64,000 nucleotides of DNA. Source: Liolophura sinensis. Lineage: Eukaryota; Mollusca; Polyplacophora; Chitonida; Chitonidae. The translations under genes and the position numbers were made by a program. Within the stretch, counting starts at the first letter, position 1; every line of letters starts with the position of its first letter. Where the stretch lies: positions 17,517,764 to 17,581,763 of the forward strand of contig NC_088306.1 of assembly GCF_032854445.1 (NCBI RefSeq), in the 5' to 3' direction. Of the stretch, positions 33,401 to 46,500 are shown piece by piece. The notes beneath the pieces are model-generated. The model made no database searches and was not told the origin of the DNA. It saw only the letters and a list, made by a program, of their open reading frames with translations.

Positions 33401-35721
33401 CTCGCCATGGGCAATTATTGTGAAAAAAAATATGTCAGGTTATTCAAACATCCCCTCTGATGATAGCTTTAAAAAAATCCTGGGTTAAAAATCAGGGTTG
33501 GATACGTGGTCTCGTTGTGTCAGATGGACTCTTCTAAAAAATCAAATGGTCCAAGAAATAGAAAAAAATCAAATGATTTTGTCGAAAATTGAGATCTTTT
33601 TTTATTAAATCTGTGTTTTAACATTACCCCCTGAACCTTTTACTACTGTAGTCGCCAACAGCAGGATCAGCGGAGAAGCAAAAACACTCCCACGTCTTTG
33701 TGTTTCGAGCGGCAGACGCGTTCATGTGAAAATTTGGAGCAGGTGTCACACTTGTTTACACATGCACAGTGCAACCAGTTCTGGTGTATTGCTTGGCAAC
33801 ATGTCTTGTGTGTACATGTGCTTCTGTTAAGCATTTTACATTATGCGGAACCAGCTATTAAAACCAAGTAAGTTCTTGCTGATTATTAGTTTTTCTGCCA
33901 AAAATGCCGTCTTGTGTTTGTCATTGGTGTTTTATGCAGTATTCAAGAATATTTCAGTTTATGATGGCGGCCAGTCGTAAAACCATTGTGGGAGGAAACT
34001 GGGCAGAGCCCATTGGAAACCCACAGCCATCCGCAGGTTGCTGACAGACCTTCCCACTTACAGCCAGAGAGGAAGCCCCCCATGAGCTGGACTTGAACTC
34101 ACAGCAACTGCACTAGTGAGAGGCTTCTGGGTCATTACGCTGTGCTAGCTCGCTAACAGACTAAGCCACGGAGGAATTTGTTACCCTATTTCCTTGACCT
34201 GTTTGCCTGTTCACCCGGTGTTGATTCAAGCATATTTTGAGTTCCTAGGACTGACCTAAAAATGAGGCCTCAGTTTCTAGGACTGAGACCCCACTTCCAA
34301 GATTAAGCCCCTTCTTCCAAGACTGGGGGCTAGGTTCTAGGTTTGAGGTCCTGTGTTTCCAAGACTGAGGTCCAGTTTCCAAGACTAAGGCTCAGTTCCT
34401 AGGACCAGTATCGTTCCATTTCTAGGACTGAGAGACTGAGGAAGTTTCTAGGATTGAGGCCCCATTTCAAGGACTGATGAACATTTCCCTGGGACTGACG
34501 CCCCATTTCTGATCCTGAGAATCTATTTTCGGGACTGAGGGCTTATTACTCAGACTGAGGCCACATTTCTGAGATTGAGGTCAGATTTCCAGGGCCAAAG
34601 AGATAAGTAGACTTACCTTCTGCTGCATAATAAACCCTTTGTCCAATGGAGTTCAGGATTTCATATTTGTTATTGGTTTCAAATCCAGAAAAAGCTGTGA
34701 GAAGAAAAACAAAAAGAACAATAGTCTACACATATACATTGTATTTGATTTTTTTTTTTTTTGATTGGTGTTTTATGCCGTTTTCAAGAATATTTCACTT
34801 ATATGACGGCAGCATTGTATTTGAATGAATGGCTGGTAGTCCTTTACAATTTCAACCAATCATTTTGCACTATAGTCAAAACCATGTGACACATTTAGAA
34901 AAACTACAACGGACTAACAACTCAAGATCAACCAGCCGCTGAATCATACATTCTCACCAATATCGAGCAAGAAACATTTGAATCTCAGAGTTATTTAATG
35001 TAACTTGTAAACAGTAATATGACAAGAAGAATCAAACTAAGCTCGCCCTGGCCATAGTTCATCACATACACGTTGTATTAGCGTCGTACCTTCAAGAATT
35101 TCCATTTTCTGTTTGACCAGCAGTTGGTCTATCTGACTAAGGTATTCCAGACCCGGAGGGCAGTTCGGGGGAGGGGCATGTGGCATAGCCATCCACCCTG
35201 GACCCATAGGGCCACCTGGTCCAGCTGGCATGCCTGGCTGATAAGGCTGGACTGAAAATATCACCAAGCACAATTTTACTACAGAAAATATGAATACCCT
35301 TTCAAATCAGATCTTCCTTTATTTGTTTGACAATACAAAAGACACTATGCAAAGAAGTTTCTTTTTAAATATGCTAAATGCCTTAAAGTTTTGTTACAAA
35401 AGTTGCATTTTTACAGTCAAATAAGTGTCACAAAATAGGATATGTACTTTTGCAGCTGAAACTTTCACATTTCCAGTAGGATATATCATTCCCACCTTAA
35501 GCTTTCTAAGACAAACTGGACTCTTAAGAATCAATATTCACGCCAAATGTGCAACTTGGTCAACTTGAGTGAAGTCTTAGGTCATTTACAGAATTGATCA
35601 GCAAGATGCAATCTGACTTACTTGGCTGCATGGTGATAGGCTGGCCCTGACCCTGGTGATAACCTTCACCTGGGGGGTACTGGGGATTTTGCGGGTAAGG
35701 AGGATTTTGTGGGTACGACAT
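24415..35721 (-). CDS. Phospholipid scramblase (PLSCR1/2-like)
   Basis: Seven coding exons join in consistent phase: 35721-35622, 35251-35090, 34694-34617, 29896-29757, 28446-28282, 27698-27537, 24468-24415, giving 286 residues. Scramblases of this family move phospholipids between membrane leaflets in response to Ca2+; vertebrate PLSCR1 also has nuclear roles. Residues 1-60 are rich in Pro, Gly and Gln. The domain starts at [19 protein letters not shown] cysteine cluster (Cys150, 153, 155, 157, 158) matches the palmitoylated CCCPCC site of PLSCR1. [12 protein letters not shown] (242-253) is the Ca2+-binding loop. Residues 256-275 form the C-terminal membrane helix, ending FLIDFMFFE, followed by a basic tail. 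Reading through the exon 6 donor would give a different end ([11 protein letters not shown]) that lacks DFMFFE, so the spliced terminal exon is preferred. Confidence 0.95.
25796..26077 (-). CDS. Unrecognised 93-aa frame with signal-peptide-like start
   Basis: The ATG has an excellent context (ttcaccATGG). The first 23 residues ([20 protein letters not shown]...) have a basic n-region and a hydrophobic core, like a signal peptide. The remainder has no recognised domain. About 70 bp upstream is a TATA-like run ('gtatatatag'), and about 110 bp upstream a TGACTCA AP-1-type motif. It lies inside the last intron of the scramblase gene on the same strand. It could be a nested small gene, the first exon of a longer one, or chance. 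No coding similarity supports it. Confidence 0.22.
   Translation of the reverse strand: MGLVRCIPGFLALIVVLTDYAPRQSIDSGQGLYGQSTHVSLSSQFMLLPPTVHLFLSFNHIEFSFLHKRCILILSWSPLNDEREFRRKLSGDR
26145..26195 (-). promoter_or_regulatory. TATA-like and AP-1-like motifs upstream of the 93-aa frame
   Basis: 'ctatatatac' near 26145-26156 and 'tgactca' near 26184-26191 have the order and spacing of a core promoter for the frame starting at 26077. Motif evidence only. Confidence 0.2.
26565..26936. repeat. 38-bp minisatellite derived from SINE family 2
   Basis: About 9.5 copies of a 38-bp unit containing 'accagtcccagtacactgac'. The unit aligns with the reverse complement of 36892-36930 in a SINE family 2 copy ('gtgtcagtataatgtgacag' then 'ggtggggtgtca') and with a single-copy fragment at 30017-30055. 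The flank at 26938-26985 continues the same SINE. All three minus-strand frames stay open through the array and encode a Trp/Gly/Val repeat; these are not genes. Confidence 0.9.
27040..27310 (+). mobile_element. SINE family 1, full length with 12-bp target-site duplication
   Basis: This is the best-preserved copy: a tRNA-derived head with A box 'tggctcagtcggttagcg' and B box 'gtgagttcaagtcc', the conserved body, the tail 'aagtgaaatattcttgagta', and a 20-A tract. The flanks 27028-27039 and 27311-27322 are the same 12 bases (tccctctttgtg). The long A tail and intact duplication point to a recent LINE-driven insertion. It lies antisense in scramblase intron 6. Confidence 0.97.
27537..27698 (-). 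CDS. Scramblase coding exon 6 (Ca2+ loop, membrane helix start)
   Basis: The acceptor 'aatggtgttgcag' precedes [19 protein letters not shown]. The exon continues through [17 protein letters not shown] and ends AVFLI|gtgagt, phase 0. If the donor is ignored, the frame stays open for 11 more residues to a stop at 27501. Confidence 0.95.
27755..27800. mobile_element. Solo end of MITE family M1
   Basis: 'cccctaattcttcaacctttt' matches the terminal repeat of family M1, but no partner end or interior follows within the usual 220 bp. Confidence 0.45.
28282..28446 (-). CDS. Scramblase coding exon 5
   Basis: The acceptor 'gttgtttag' precedes [18 protein letters not shown]. The exon ends with [16 protein letters not shown] at donor GAC|gtaagt. 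The KISGPC and CGDVEF motifs are scramblase signatures. Phase 0 at both ends. Confidence 0.95.
28447..29756 (-). other. Scramblase intron 4 (between coding exons 4 and 5)
   Basis: A 1.3-kb intron with a degraded SINE family 1 tail near 28624-28690 and a solo M1-type end near 29375-29396 ('aaaaggttgacgaattaggg'). No further exon. Confidence 0.65.
28624..28690 (-). mobile_element. SINE family 1 tail fragment, degraded
   Basis: 'tatttaatgctgtacccaag' and 'tttttaactcataagatgtc' fit a strongly diverged reverse-orientation tail. Confidence 0.45.
29757..29896 (-). CDS. Scramblase coding exon 4 (cysteine cluster)
   Basis: The acceptor 'acgtatcttgcag' precedes [20 protein letters not shown]. The exon includes [11 protein letters not shown], a likely palmitoylation site, and has donor CAG|gtatgc. 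It begins in phase 1 and ends in phase 0. Confidence 0.95.
30010..30150 (-). mobile_element. SINE family 2, partial
   Basis: 'cacccagtcacaatatactg' and 'gggattgaaccaacaatctc' (a B-box-like end in reverse) fit the SINE family 2 body and head. This segment carries the single-copy version of the unit amplified at 26565. Confidence 0.6.
30220..30345 (-). mobile_element. SINE family 1, degraded
   Basis: 'tttatctgattgctgtttaa' followed by 'caactcaagaattttgcact' and 'ggtggaggatg' matches the reverse-orientation tail and body at low identity. Confidence 0.55.
30645..30983 (-). mobile_element. SINE family 2, full length
   Basis: In minus-strand order, the element begins with a tRNA-like head (A box 'tggcacagttggtagaatgt', B box region 'cagggtcagtcctggctcga') and ends with the tail 'gtcgtcatatgactgaaaaa', followed by the reverse complement of 'gtttaatgtcatact'. 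The same tail appears at 37030-37065 and 55403-55441. Confidence 0.75.
31680..31896. mobile_element. TA-flanked MITE, family M1
   Basis: The ends 'tactgtaattcttcaatctt' and 'aaggttgacgaattagggt' are inverted repeats. The interior matches the copies at 51947 and 53261 in reverse ('gaaggcattattctatgcag', 'agtgaagccctgaaaatggc'). Confidence 0.75.
32006..32146 (+). mobile_element. SINE family 1, 5'-truncated
   Basis: Body and tail from 'aggtctgccagcaaactgcg' to 'cataaataaaataaa'. Confidence 0.88.
33088..33362 (+). mobile_element. SINE family 1, full length with tail duplication
   Basis: The head, body and tail are present. The tail motif 'ttattcttgagt' is partly doubled ('taaattattcttgagttaaa' then 'tattcttgagtacggc'). 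The flanks 'tctgtttgta' and 'tctgtatgta' look like an imperfect target-site duplication. Confidence 0.9.
33921..34175 (-). mobile_element. SINE family 1, near full length
   Basis: Reverse orientation, from 'cattggtgttttatgcagta' to the head 'ctaagccacggagga', in the same sense as the scramblase gene. Confidence 0.9.
34240..34597. repeat. Degenerate array of 'aggactgaggcccca' motifs
   Basis: About 13 irregular copies of a 25-30 bp unit built around 'tttctaggactgaggcccca'. On the scramblase strand it starts about 20 nt after the donor of coding exon 3 and gives the intron a strongly biased 5' end. Confidence 0.8.
34617..34694 (-). CDS. Scramblase coding exon 3
   Basis: The acceptor 'cttctcacag' precedes [20 protein letters not shown] and VYYAAE, with donor GAAG|gtaagt. 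FETNNKYEI and GQRVYYAAE are scramblase signatures. Phase 1 at both ends. Confidence 0.96.
34749..34812 (-). mobile_element. SINE family 1, tail-only insertion with 12-bp duplication
   Basis: Only the last part of the element is present ('gattggtgttttatgccgtt', 'tatgacggcag') behind a T tract, flanked on both sides by 'cattgtatttga'. It sits about 55 bp upstream of the acceptor of scramblase exon 3, in the sense orientation. Confidence 0.9.
35090..35251 (-). CDS. Scramblase coding exon 2
   Basis: The acceptor 'gtgatattttcag' precedes [20 protein letters not shown], then [20 protein letters not shown] and KQKMEILE, with donor GAAG|gtacga. Phase 1 at both ends. Confidence 0.95.
35622..35721 (-). 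CDS. Scramblase coding exon 1 (start)
   Basis: The ATG at 35721 (cctgaagATGT) is followed by [20 protein letters not shown] and ends QPITMQP, with donor CCAA|gtaagt. The acceptor-like 'atttgcttcag' 17 nt upstream of the ATG (exon start about 35738) implies an untranslated exon further upstream. Confidence 0.92.
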
Positions 35722-35875
35722 CTTCAGGGGCACAATTTCTGAAGCAAATTACCTGTCAAGTCATGGGCTACAACTACAAATGAAAAAAACTAATAATAAT
35801 TACATACATACAGATATATGTATATGTGTATAGCTTCATTTCATTGTTGTTAGTTGTTCACACTGATCAGGAGCT

Positions 35876-36697
35876 ATTGATCTGGGCTCAGGCAGTATGG
35901 ACAGCTCAGCTTCTGAGGGTCACCCCTACTATTGATCTGGGCTCAGGCAGTATGGACAGCTCAGCTTCTGAGGGTCACCCCTACTATTGATATGGGCTCA
36001 GGCAGTATGGACAGCTCAGCTTCTGAGGGTCACCCCTACTATTGATCTGGGCTCAGGCAGTATGGACAGCTCAGCTTCTGAGGGTCACTCCTACTATTGA
36101 TCTGGGCTCAGGCAGTATGGACAGCTCAGCTTCTGAGGGTCACCCCTACTATTGATCTGGGCTCAGGCAGTATGGACAGCTCAGCTTCTGAGGGTCACCC
36201 CTACTATTGATCTGGGCTCAGGCAGTATGGACAGCTCAGCTTCTGAGGGTCACTCCTACTATTGATCTGGGCTCAGGCAGTATGGACAGCTCAGCTTCTG
36301 AGGGTCACCCCTACTATTGATCTGGGCTCAGGCAGTATGGACAGCTCAGCTTCTGAGGGTCACCCCTACTATTGATCTGGGCTAAGGCAGTATGGACAGC
36401 TCAGCTTCTGAGGGTCACCCCTCCTATTGATCTGGGCTAAGGCAGTATGGACAGCTCAGCTTCTCAGTGTCACCCCTACTATTGATCTGGGCTAAGGCAG
36501 TATGGACAGCTCAGCTTCTGAGGGTCACCCCTACTATTGATCTGGGCTAAGGCAGTATGGACAGCTCAGCTTCTGAGGGTCACCCCTACTATTGATCTGG
36601 GCTAAGGCAGTATGGACGGCTCAGCTTCTGAGGGTCACCCCTACTATTGATCTGGGCTAAGGCAGTATGGACGGCTCAGCTTCTGAGGGTCACTTCT
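35876..36697. repeat. 55-bp tandem array, about 15 copies
   Basis: The unit runs 'attgatctgggctcaggcag', 'tatggacagctcagcttctg', then 'agggtcaccccta'. Copies are nearly identical. The right half carries 'gggctaagg' in place of 'gggctcagg', and the last two have 'gacggctc', showing stepwise spread of variants. It ends about 140 bp upstream of the scramblase exon 1 acceptor. Confidence 0.97.
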
Positions 36698-36734
36698 ACA
36701 ATACATGTACTTATTTCACTTGGTGCTCAACAAT

Positions 36735-37095
36735 GTTCTAACATGCCTAATGGTTAGAGCGTCTGCCTCTAAGTCAAGACCTCGGGTTGAGGCATACATA
36801 TACCAAAGACTTTTAATATGGTACTTCCTGCTGCTTCGCTTTGTTCTTAGCACAGACAGTTTACAGCAAGGAAACAAGTTTGGACCCTAGTGTCAGTATA
36901 ATGTGACAGGGTGGGGTGTCAGGCCTGGTGTCTTTGGCACAATACTTCCGTGGTGGCCACACTTTTGGCCACATGGACTCACCCTGCCACAAGAAGACAC
37001 AATATGTGTACACACACCTAATATTTCCTCGCCATATGAAAAATTGATAAGTACGACATTTAACCCCAAGCTTACGAACATACATACATATTTAC
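36735..37095 (+). mobile_element. SINE family 2, full length
   Basis: It has a tRNA-like head ('taatggttagagcgtctgcc', 'cctcgggttgaggc'), a body with 'gtgtcagtataatgtgacag' and 'gactcaccctgccacaagaa', and a tail 'cgccatatgaaaaattgata' followed by 'agtacgacatttaacccc'. It begins about 40 bp from the end of the 55-bp array. Confidence 0.8.
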
Positions 37096-39134
37096 ATTAC
37101 ACTCACTGACAGAAAATTAAATATAAAATAGAAACTAGAAACTCTGGTTAAAGTACACAGCTACGTTCACAGTTCTATGCTCTTTCAAGAAGTAGCAGAA
37201 TAAATGTAGCCTGTAGCTTCCTTGTCACGAATTTCTTGAAACTAAAGTCGAAGCCAAATGACTGAGAGGTGTATTCAAGCCTCATTGGTTCAGTAAAAAT
37301 CAGCAAATCATTCTTTCATTTGCACAATATTTGTTAGGTATGGCTTAGTTTTGACCAGATAGCACAATGTGAACCAGAAGGGCATAAAAAAGTAAGTTTG
37401 GCTGCCGGCATCGCCAACCTCATTGAGACTGGTTCCACTGAGGCTGGGATGGACTCAGCGTTACAATGAATTTCTGAATATTTAAATGGCACACTAAGGC
37501 TATCTAGATGGACTACTGTAGGAGCAAAGCAGTTAAGTCAATGTTGAAATTTTTCACTCTGAAAAGGTCATTTTTCTACATCAATAGCAGCCATTCAAAA
37601 CACAGTTAAAATGCATGGCACACACAAATCAATCATTGTGGAGTGGGGTAAATCTTACTGAGTGACACAACTGCAAAAGTTACAGAGCGAAACAGCCCCA
37701 ATGTGTTGGATTAACGGTAAGGAACATTTACAGCTGTTCACACGCGCATTAAATCTTCCCTAGCATAGTCCATAGCAATAACACAAATTGAGACAAAAGA
37801 ACAATTTCAGGGCCTACTGTAGTGCAGCCAACATCTCGATAACTCATGAACTGCTATGGTATAGGTCCTGAAAATGTGTTTATTTTTTGTGGACAGATGT
37901 GAGTGCCATAGCACAATCCTAGGGCTAGCCTAGCCCTACCACATGGCTTTGCTTTAACCTAACTGACGGCGAGAGTGCACTGAAGTGCTTGTAGCCTTCT
38001 ATCAAATTGAATGTTTCTATAGGTATTCTTAGTAAAACCCACATATTGTTTGGGCGTTGGCCTACCTTACTAGAAAGAAATTCCAAAATAAATGGCAAAA
38101 CTCCGGCTCGACGTTTTTCTCCACCGCTACATTTGGATTCGCTTACATGATGGTACATCTGGCAACACATCAAATTCTAAACCATCACCCACCCACCCAC
38201 CCTTACGCACCGAATGTCTGCTATTGGTACTATACCAGACTATCATAGGCACTGTCACGACCAGAATTCTATGGAAAATCATTATGGACAGAGAAACCTG
38301 CTACAGTAAATTGTGCCGTATATTCGAAATATTTGTTTCTAATTACAGAGACCACACGATTGACGTTGACTCATGATAGGGAAGATTTAATGCGCCTGTG
38401 AACAGCTGTAAATGTTCCTAATTTCCATCAATCTGACAGATGCAGGGCTGTTTCTGTTCTGTTTGCAGAATGTTCAAAAAGGGCAAGTAGCAAGCTGCAG
38501 ACAGCTGTCTACTGCCTCCCTGTGGCTGCCTACTTTTAATATTCTCGCTATTTAAATCAATAGTAATTGTGGCATAATTGTGGCATCAATTTGGTCGCCT
38601 ACTTTTGCACTCTGACCTCCTTGTCTAATTCTAAATGAAAATCCTGCGTTTGTAACTCTTGAAACTACGTTGTTCGATAAGAGTTGCCCCACTCCACACC
38701 TATGGCCAACCGGCAACAGTTGGCTTGCCAGAGGATCTTCATAAAATAACCAACGGCGAATGGAACCGAAATAAAATTAAAGAAAATAAACGATTTTCAC
38801 TTGTGCAAGTTCTGGTGCAACACTGAAGTTGTTTGTCATCTTATCCTTTATTTTAGTACTGCGATAAATTAATCACGCGAACTGATGGCGAACGTTGTGG
38901 ATGCTAAAAAGTGCTCCATAAGTATAACTTTGGACTGGCTATGTTTGTATTTGCGGCCAGTACTCGAAGCTGTCAAACTAGAAGTGAATTGAACAACAAC
39001 AACAGCCGCATACTTCAGGCGCCTTGGTTCAAGCAAGTTATGTCTGAGCTCAATATTATATTGACAACTTCAGTTCAAATGCATCTGCCAGTTAACAAAA
39101 TTAGCTCTAAGATGCGGATCTCGTAACTGCTTAC

Positions 39135-39250
39135 CTGTTTTTCGTGAAACCTGTCAGCCGTGGCGAGTTGATAATGTTTAGACAGTTGACGAGAGAACTG
39201 ACGTAGCATCCGTCGACAGATAATTGGCGCTTGCACTAGCAGAACGGAAA
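39135..39250 (-). other. Probable untranslated first exon and promoter of the scramblase gene
   Basis: On the minus strand the segment ends with 'gaaaaacag|gtaagc', a strong donor, and is richer in CG than its surroundings. Splicing to the acceptor at 35739 would give a 5' UTR. The transcription start is not defined by any motif I can see. Confidence 0.4.
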
Positions 39251-41067
39251 TGTCATAGTCTGCCGAGCACTACGCATGGGCACAACATATGGCGGGATAT
39301 ACAAACTCCGCCATGAGAGCGGAGGGGGAACAGCATACATTTAGTCCAAGTCACCGATTCGTGTAGAAAGATAATAGCTTTAAAAAAAAATAATAATAAT
39401 AAAAAATCAATTCTTATATTTAGGTTAAATTTCAGGTATTTGTTTTGCATTCTGTGGGACTGTGTGGGAAATTTTGTTTTGTGTTCATTCAACCCTTCTG
39501 TCTTAAAAACCACTATTCGGATATAATGCTGCATGACATAGCCTATATATAGGCGTAATATTACTCTCTGTTGTCTTCGCTTCGTACACTCGAGTGTGTT
39601 AGGATGTCGGAGGCCCCGTGGTTCATATAGGTTATATATGTAGGTGTCGTGGAAGTGTGCTTCTACAACAAATCGATTGGTGCACGCGGACTAGAACAGA
39701 CCAATCAAATACACGGAGCAGTTATCAATTATTATTTGGAACTTGAACAACTAATTCTCGGACCTTGAGTAGCCTAATTAAGGCGTCAGCCCTCACCGAA
39801 TTATCTGGCGCTGACCTACACATACCATCTGCAGACATCTCGATTCCTGATTTATACGCTTATCGTCGATCTAGCTGCTTTCTAGCAGCCTATTCGAGAC
39901 CGCGCACATCCGAGCACCTCACTCGTAGGCAGCATCAAGCAGTCGAAGAGGTGAAAGGTAACATGGGATTTAAGGTATAGGGAAATAAACAACATTGGAT
40001 TATATTCAGAGAAGTATTGATAATAATTGGAAATTATAGTGATAATAATCAGAAATAACAGGTAATTGATAAATCATAATAATCAGAAATTATAGTCGCC
40101 GTGCGTGTTAATTCTTTTCTCCAGCACCGTCGTTGCGAGGGTTACGGAGAGAAACAGACCCAAATCGGTTGGATTGAGTGTAAGGAACATTTACCGCTGG
40201 CAAATGCCCGGAGGTTTTCGGTCAAGAATATGTTCATCACAGGGAATTAATTGAAAGAATTTCATCATTAATTGTTGTGCTGTAATAAAACAGGTCACCT
40301 GTGTAATGAGCTGTACATTAACATCAAAGGCATGCAAAAACCATCTTCGGTTTCAATAAATACAATGATTTCCATTGATTTGGTGTCTCGTGATTCATTA
40401 ATTGGGTTGCTTGAATTTTTTATCATTAACATTTAACTGTTAAGAAAGGAATCGCTGTAAGTATGCACACGATGTACCTGACCTTCACAACAGCTCATCC
40501 AATCGATTCCATGTATGCACAAATATGGGCAAACATTAAGTTGCTGTATTTCAAATCTTTTAACAGTTCGGTTAACCGATTGAGCGTTGTGCATGCACGA
40601 GGTACAATGGAACAGTCTGAGTTTTCTATCACCAGAAGAGGTAAAAATGAGATTAACACCATCCGTTTGCATGGATACTGAAATATCTATTTATTAAGAT
40701 GGAGGGGTCGTGCGTGGTCGGTCACGGAGTTGATGGTTCAATCTTTAGGCTCGATCATGGCATTTTCTAAAATTTTGTACACTTGTAGCTTTGTTCTCGG
40801 GGCCCGTAGGATTGTTCAGGTCGCCTTACATGAAGTCCATTCGCTGATCGCTCTCCACAAATATGGTGTACACACTGAACATAATCCGCGACGATGTCAG
40901 GTGTGAGGAAGTTCGTGAATTACTTTCCACTGGTACTTGGTATATTATGGTACCTGGGTTTCCTTCATTCAAAGTTGACCGCCGTCGCATAAGTGAAACA
41001 TTCTATCATACCGCATGTGTCAGACATGAATCAGTCTTTTAGTCGTTACTATGAAGCCATTACCGGA
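39251..41067. other. Intergenic DNA between scramblase promoter and beta-tubulin 3' end
   Basis: No gene recognised. Tandem copies of 'ataataatcagaaat' occur near 40020-40095. Short open frames at 39765-39980 and 40433-40681 have no recognisable similarity. Confidence 0.6.
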
Positions 41068-41306
41068 AACCTCCGTGACCGAGTGTTTAGCGTCCTAGCG
41101 CAACTTAATACCTCAGTAGCCGTCCACCAATGCAGTCACTGTGAGTTCAAGTCTGCGTTCATTCCATCCGGTTCCCCTCCGGTTGTACGTGGGAAAGTCT
41201 GCTAGCAACCTGGACGGCAATGCCATTCCCGGTTTCCTCCAACTAAATTGCTGTCTACAGTCGTATAAGTGAAATATTCTTGCGTACGGCGTAAAACACC
41301 AATCCT
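41068..41306 (+). mobile_element. SINE family 1, full length but diverged
   Basis: From the head 'acctccgtgaccgagtgttt' to the tail 'gtataagtgaaatattcttg' and 'cgtacggcgtaaaacaccaa'. Confidence 0.9.
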
Positions 41307-41362
41307 TTTTGAATGTTGTTTCACAGATCCAGATTAAACCACTTGTTCTACAGTATAGAGAG

Positions 41363-41368
41363 TTTATT
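41363..41368 (-). promoter_or_regulatory. Beta-tubulin poly(A) signal candidate
   Basis: AATAAA on the minus strand, about 270 nt after the stop. An ATTAAA lies only about 25 nt after the stop, which would leave almost no 3' UTR. Confidence 0.45.
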
Positions 41369-41638
41369 CAAATCTGACGTTCAGAATCCTGGACAAGGTA
41401 GGTAAGCATGACAAAAGTGCCATGTGCTGACATTTAACAGGCATGTGTATTTGATATTAAGAAAAACACCACAAAAAGATTAATATATGCGCAATTTAAA
41501 GTCTGGTGTCGGCGTTCATCAAGAATTACTCAGAGCAAAACTCATAAGTATAGACAGATATGCAAAACCATAGTCATAAAAAGGAGTCTTAAGAACTATA
41601 TCTCAACTTTAATTGTTCCGCACATGTAAAAGGAGGGT

Positions 41639-45175
<3,537 letters not shown>

Positions 45176-45177
45176 CC

Positions 45178-45262
45178 GGAGGCCCTGGCTGGTTCAGTCC
45201 TTGCGATCGCTCCGGGAAGCATGAGGTCATAAGCTCGAATCCAGCAGTCACTTCTTCGGCTG
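45178..45262 (+). mobile_element. tRNA-like segment, probable SINE head
   Basis: 'ggctggttcagtccttgcga' resembles an A box and 'taagctcgaatccagcag' a B box, spaced as in a tRNA. No closed acceptor stem is visible, so a SINE head is more likely than a working tRNA gene. Confidence 0.35.
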
Positions 45263-45430
45263 CATTTTTAATTTAGGAGGTTTGTCAGGTATATGTGTAC
45301 CTGTATGGTGTTGACTAATAAAGGGTAATACAAAAAGACATCAGCATGGGAGAGTATCTATTATTCAGAAGGGACGACAATGGGATAGTTGGCTAATGGT
45401 CCCATGTAACTACTGAAATACGGCCTCTGG

Positions 45431-45736
45431 TCAATTTACCTCAGTCAGGGTTTTATTGCAACTATTCATGTAATTGCTCATAGCACCAGGGCTTAAACAG
45501 AATTGCGTAAAAACAAATGAGTCCAGGGGTGGTAAATTCAGTGCACTGGAGTCCCCTGTTCTATAGAAATATTTGGAATACTGAGGGTTCGTCACATAAT
45601 AAACCTTTGCGTGAAAACAATGCAAGTGGAAGTCGGAGACAAATGGTTCACCAGTAGAATCCTGGTTTACAACTGCAAGCCATTCAGATTTCGCCGTTAT
45701 AAGTATAGGATTATTTCTAAAATGATCTATTATCAC
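45431..45736 (-). other. Unrecognised 101-codon frame upstream of beta-tubulin
   Basis: It has a mixed, protein-like composition and ends near a possible donor (CTGAG|gtaaat). No domain was recognised and no acceptable promoter or partner exon was seen. Could be an exon of an unknown gene or chance. Confidence 0.15.
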
Positions 45737-45779
45737 AAATTCTTTCCTCTTGGAATCTTACGTCAGTTTTAATATTATT

Positions 45780-46000
45780 TTGGCCGTATCACAACTGGCA
45801 TCGCCTCTTCATGCAACAGCAAAGTCTGGATGCTGACATATATAGTGCAGCCTCACTGGAACGCCGTGCCGGAGACACCAGACATGATCTGAGATTCGGA
45901 GTAGGGTGATGAATCAGTGGAACTACTGTCACTGCCCAACAGGCGAGCGCCAAAAGCTGCGTAGACCCCGTATCTGGCCTTTCCAGTGTGAGGTGCAGAG
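45780..46000 (-). mobile_element. SINE family 2-related fragment
   Basis: 'cagcctcactggaacgccgt' followed by 'gccggagacaccagacatga' parallels the segment at 46430-46485 and the body of SINE family 2 in reverse. Confidence 0.5.
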
Positions 46001-46334
46001 GTGCATATTAGGCGATTTTCTGATGACTAAGTTTATGAAACAGAAAGCCGAAATAAATTACTAAATATATTAACGGCAAATTTGTCCCACTGAGCGGAAC
46101 ATCATACATATATGTAATTTTGGATTACCAATTAAATCAGCGGAGGTATTATCCCAGCATCCCAGCCTGTCTATGCAATTGGCGAGTTTGCTGATGTCGC
46201 CTTTGCATTGTAAACTTTGACCTTTTCAGATTGCTGTAGGTTCTTCGTCGCGTTTGCTTTCTTTAAATTTCTTTAAACATAGCATTTTTAAATTCTGCAT
46301 TTCTGTATATATGGAATATATGTGGTTGGTTGTT

Positions 46335-46500
46335 TGACTGATTGGGGTTTAACATCGCTTTCAACATTAGTCTTATTCGGTTGTATCACGATTGTGTCGC
46401 CTTCTAGCAGACCGGACCCAATGCCGCCATATTCATAATACTGCCTCACTGGAACGTCATGCCGAAGACACCAGACACGCCGCATCACTCAGTCACATAT
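46335..46500 (-). mobile_element. SINE family 2, partial
   Basis: 'ggggtttaacatcgctttca' matches the reverse tail, and 'ctgcctcactggaacgtcat' with 'gaagacaccagacacgccgc' matches the body. Confidence 0.6.

Larger units (their letters stand above)
29897..34616 (-). other. Scramblase intron 3 (between coding exons 3 and 4, 4.7 kb)
   Basis: Contains SINE family 2 pieces (30010-30150, 30645-30983), a degraded SINE family 1 tail (30220-30345), MITE M1 (31680), SINE family 1 copies (32006, 33088, 33921), and a degenerate tandem array (34240-34597) next to the 5' splice site. Confidence 0.75.
35739..39134 (-). other. Probable 5' UTR intron of the scramblase gene
   Basis: Between the acceptor at 35739 and a donor at 39134 lie the 55-bp array (35881-36695) and a SINE family 2 copy. 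No coding exon was recognised in 37100-39130, including in the small open frames near 38057-38376. Confidence 0.55.

Noticed and set aside
36739-36795. tRNA gene
   Set aside because: A-box- and B-box-like motifs are present, but the acceptor stem does not close and SINE family 2 body sequence follows, so it is a SINE head.
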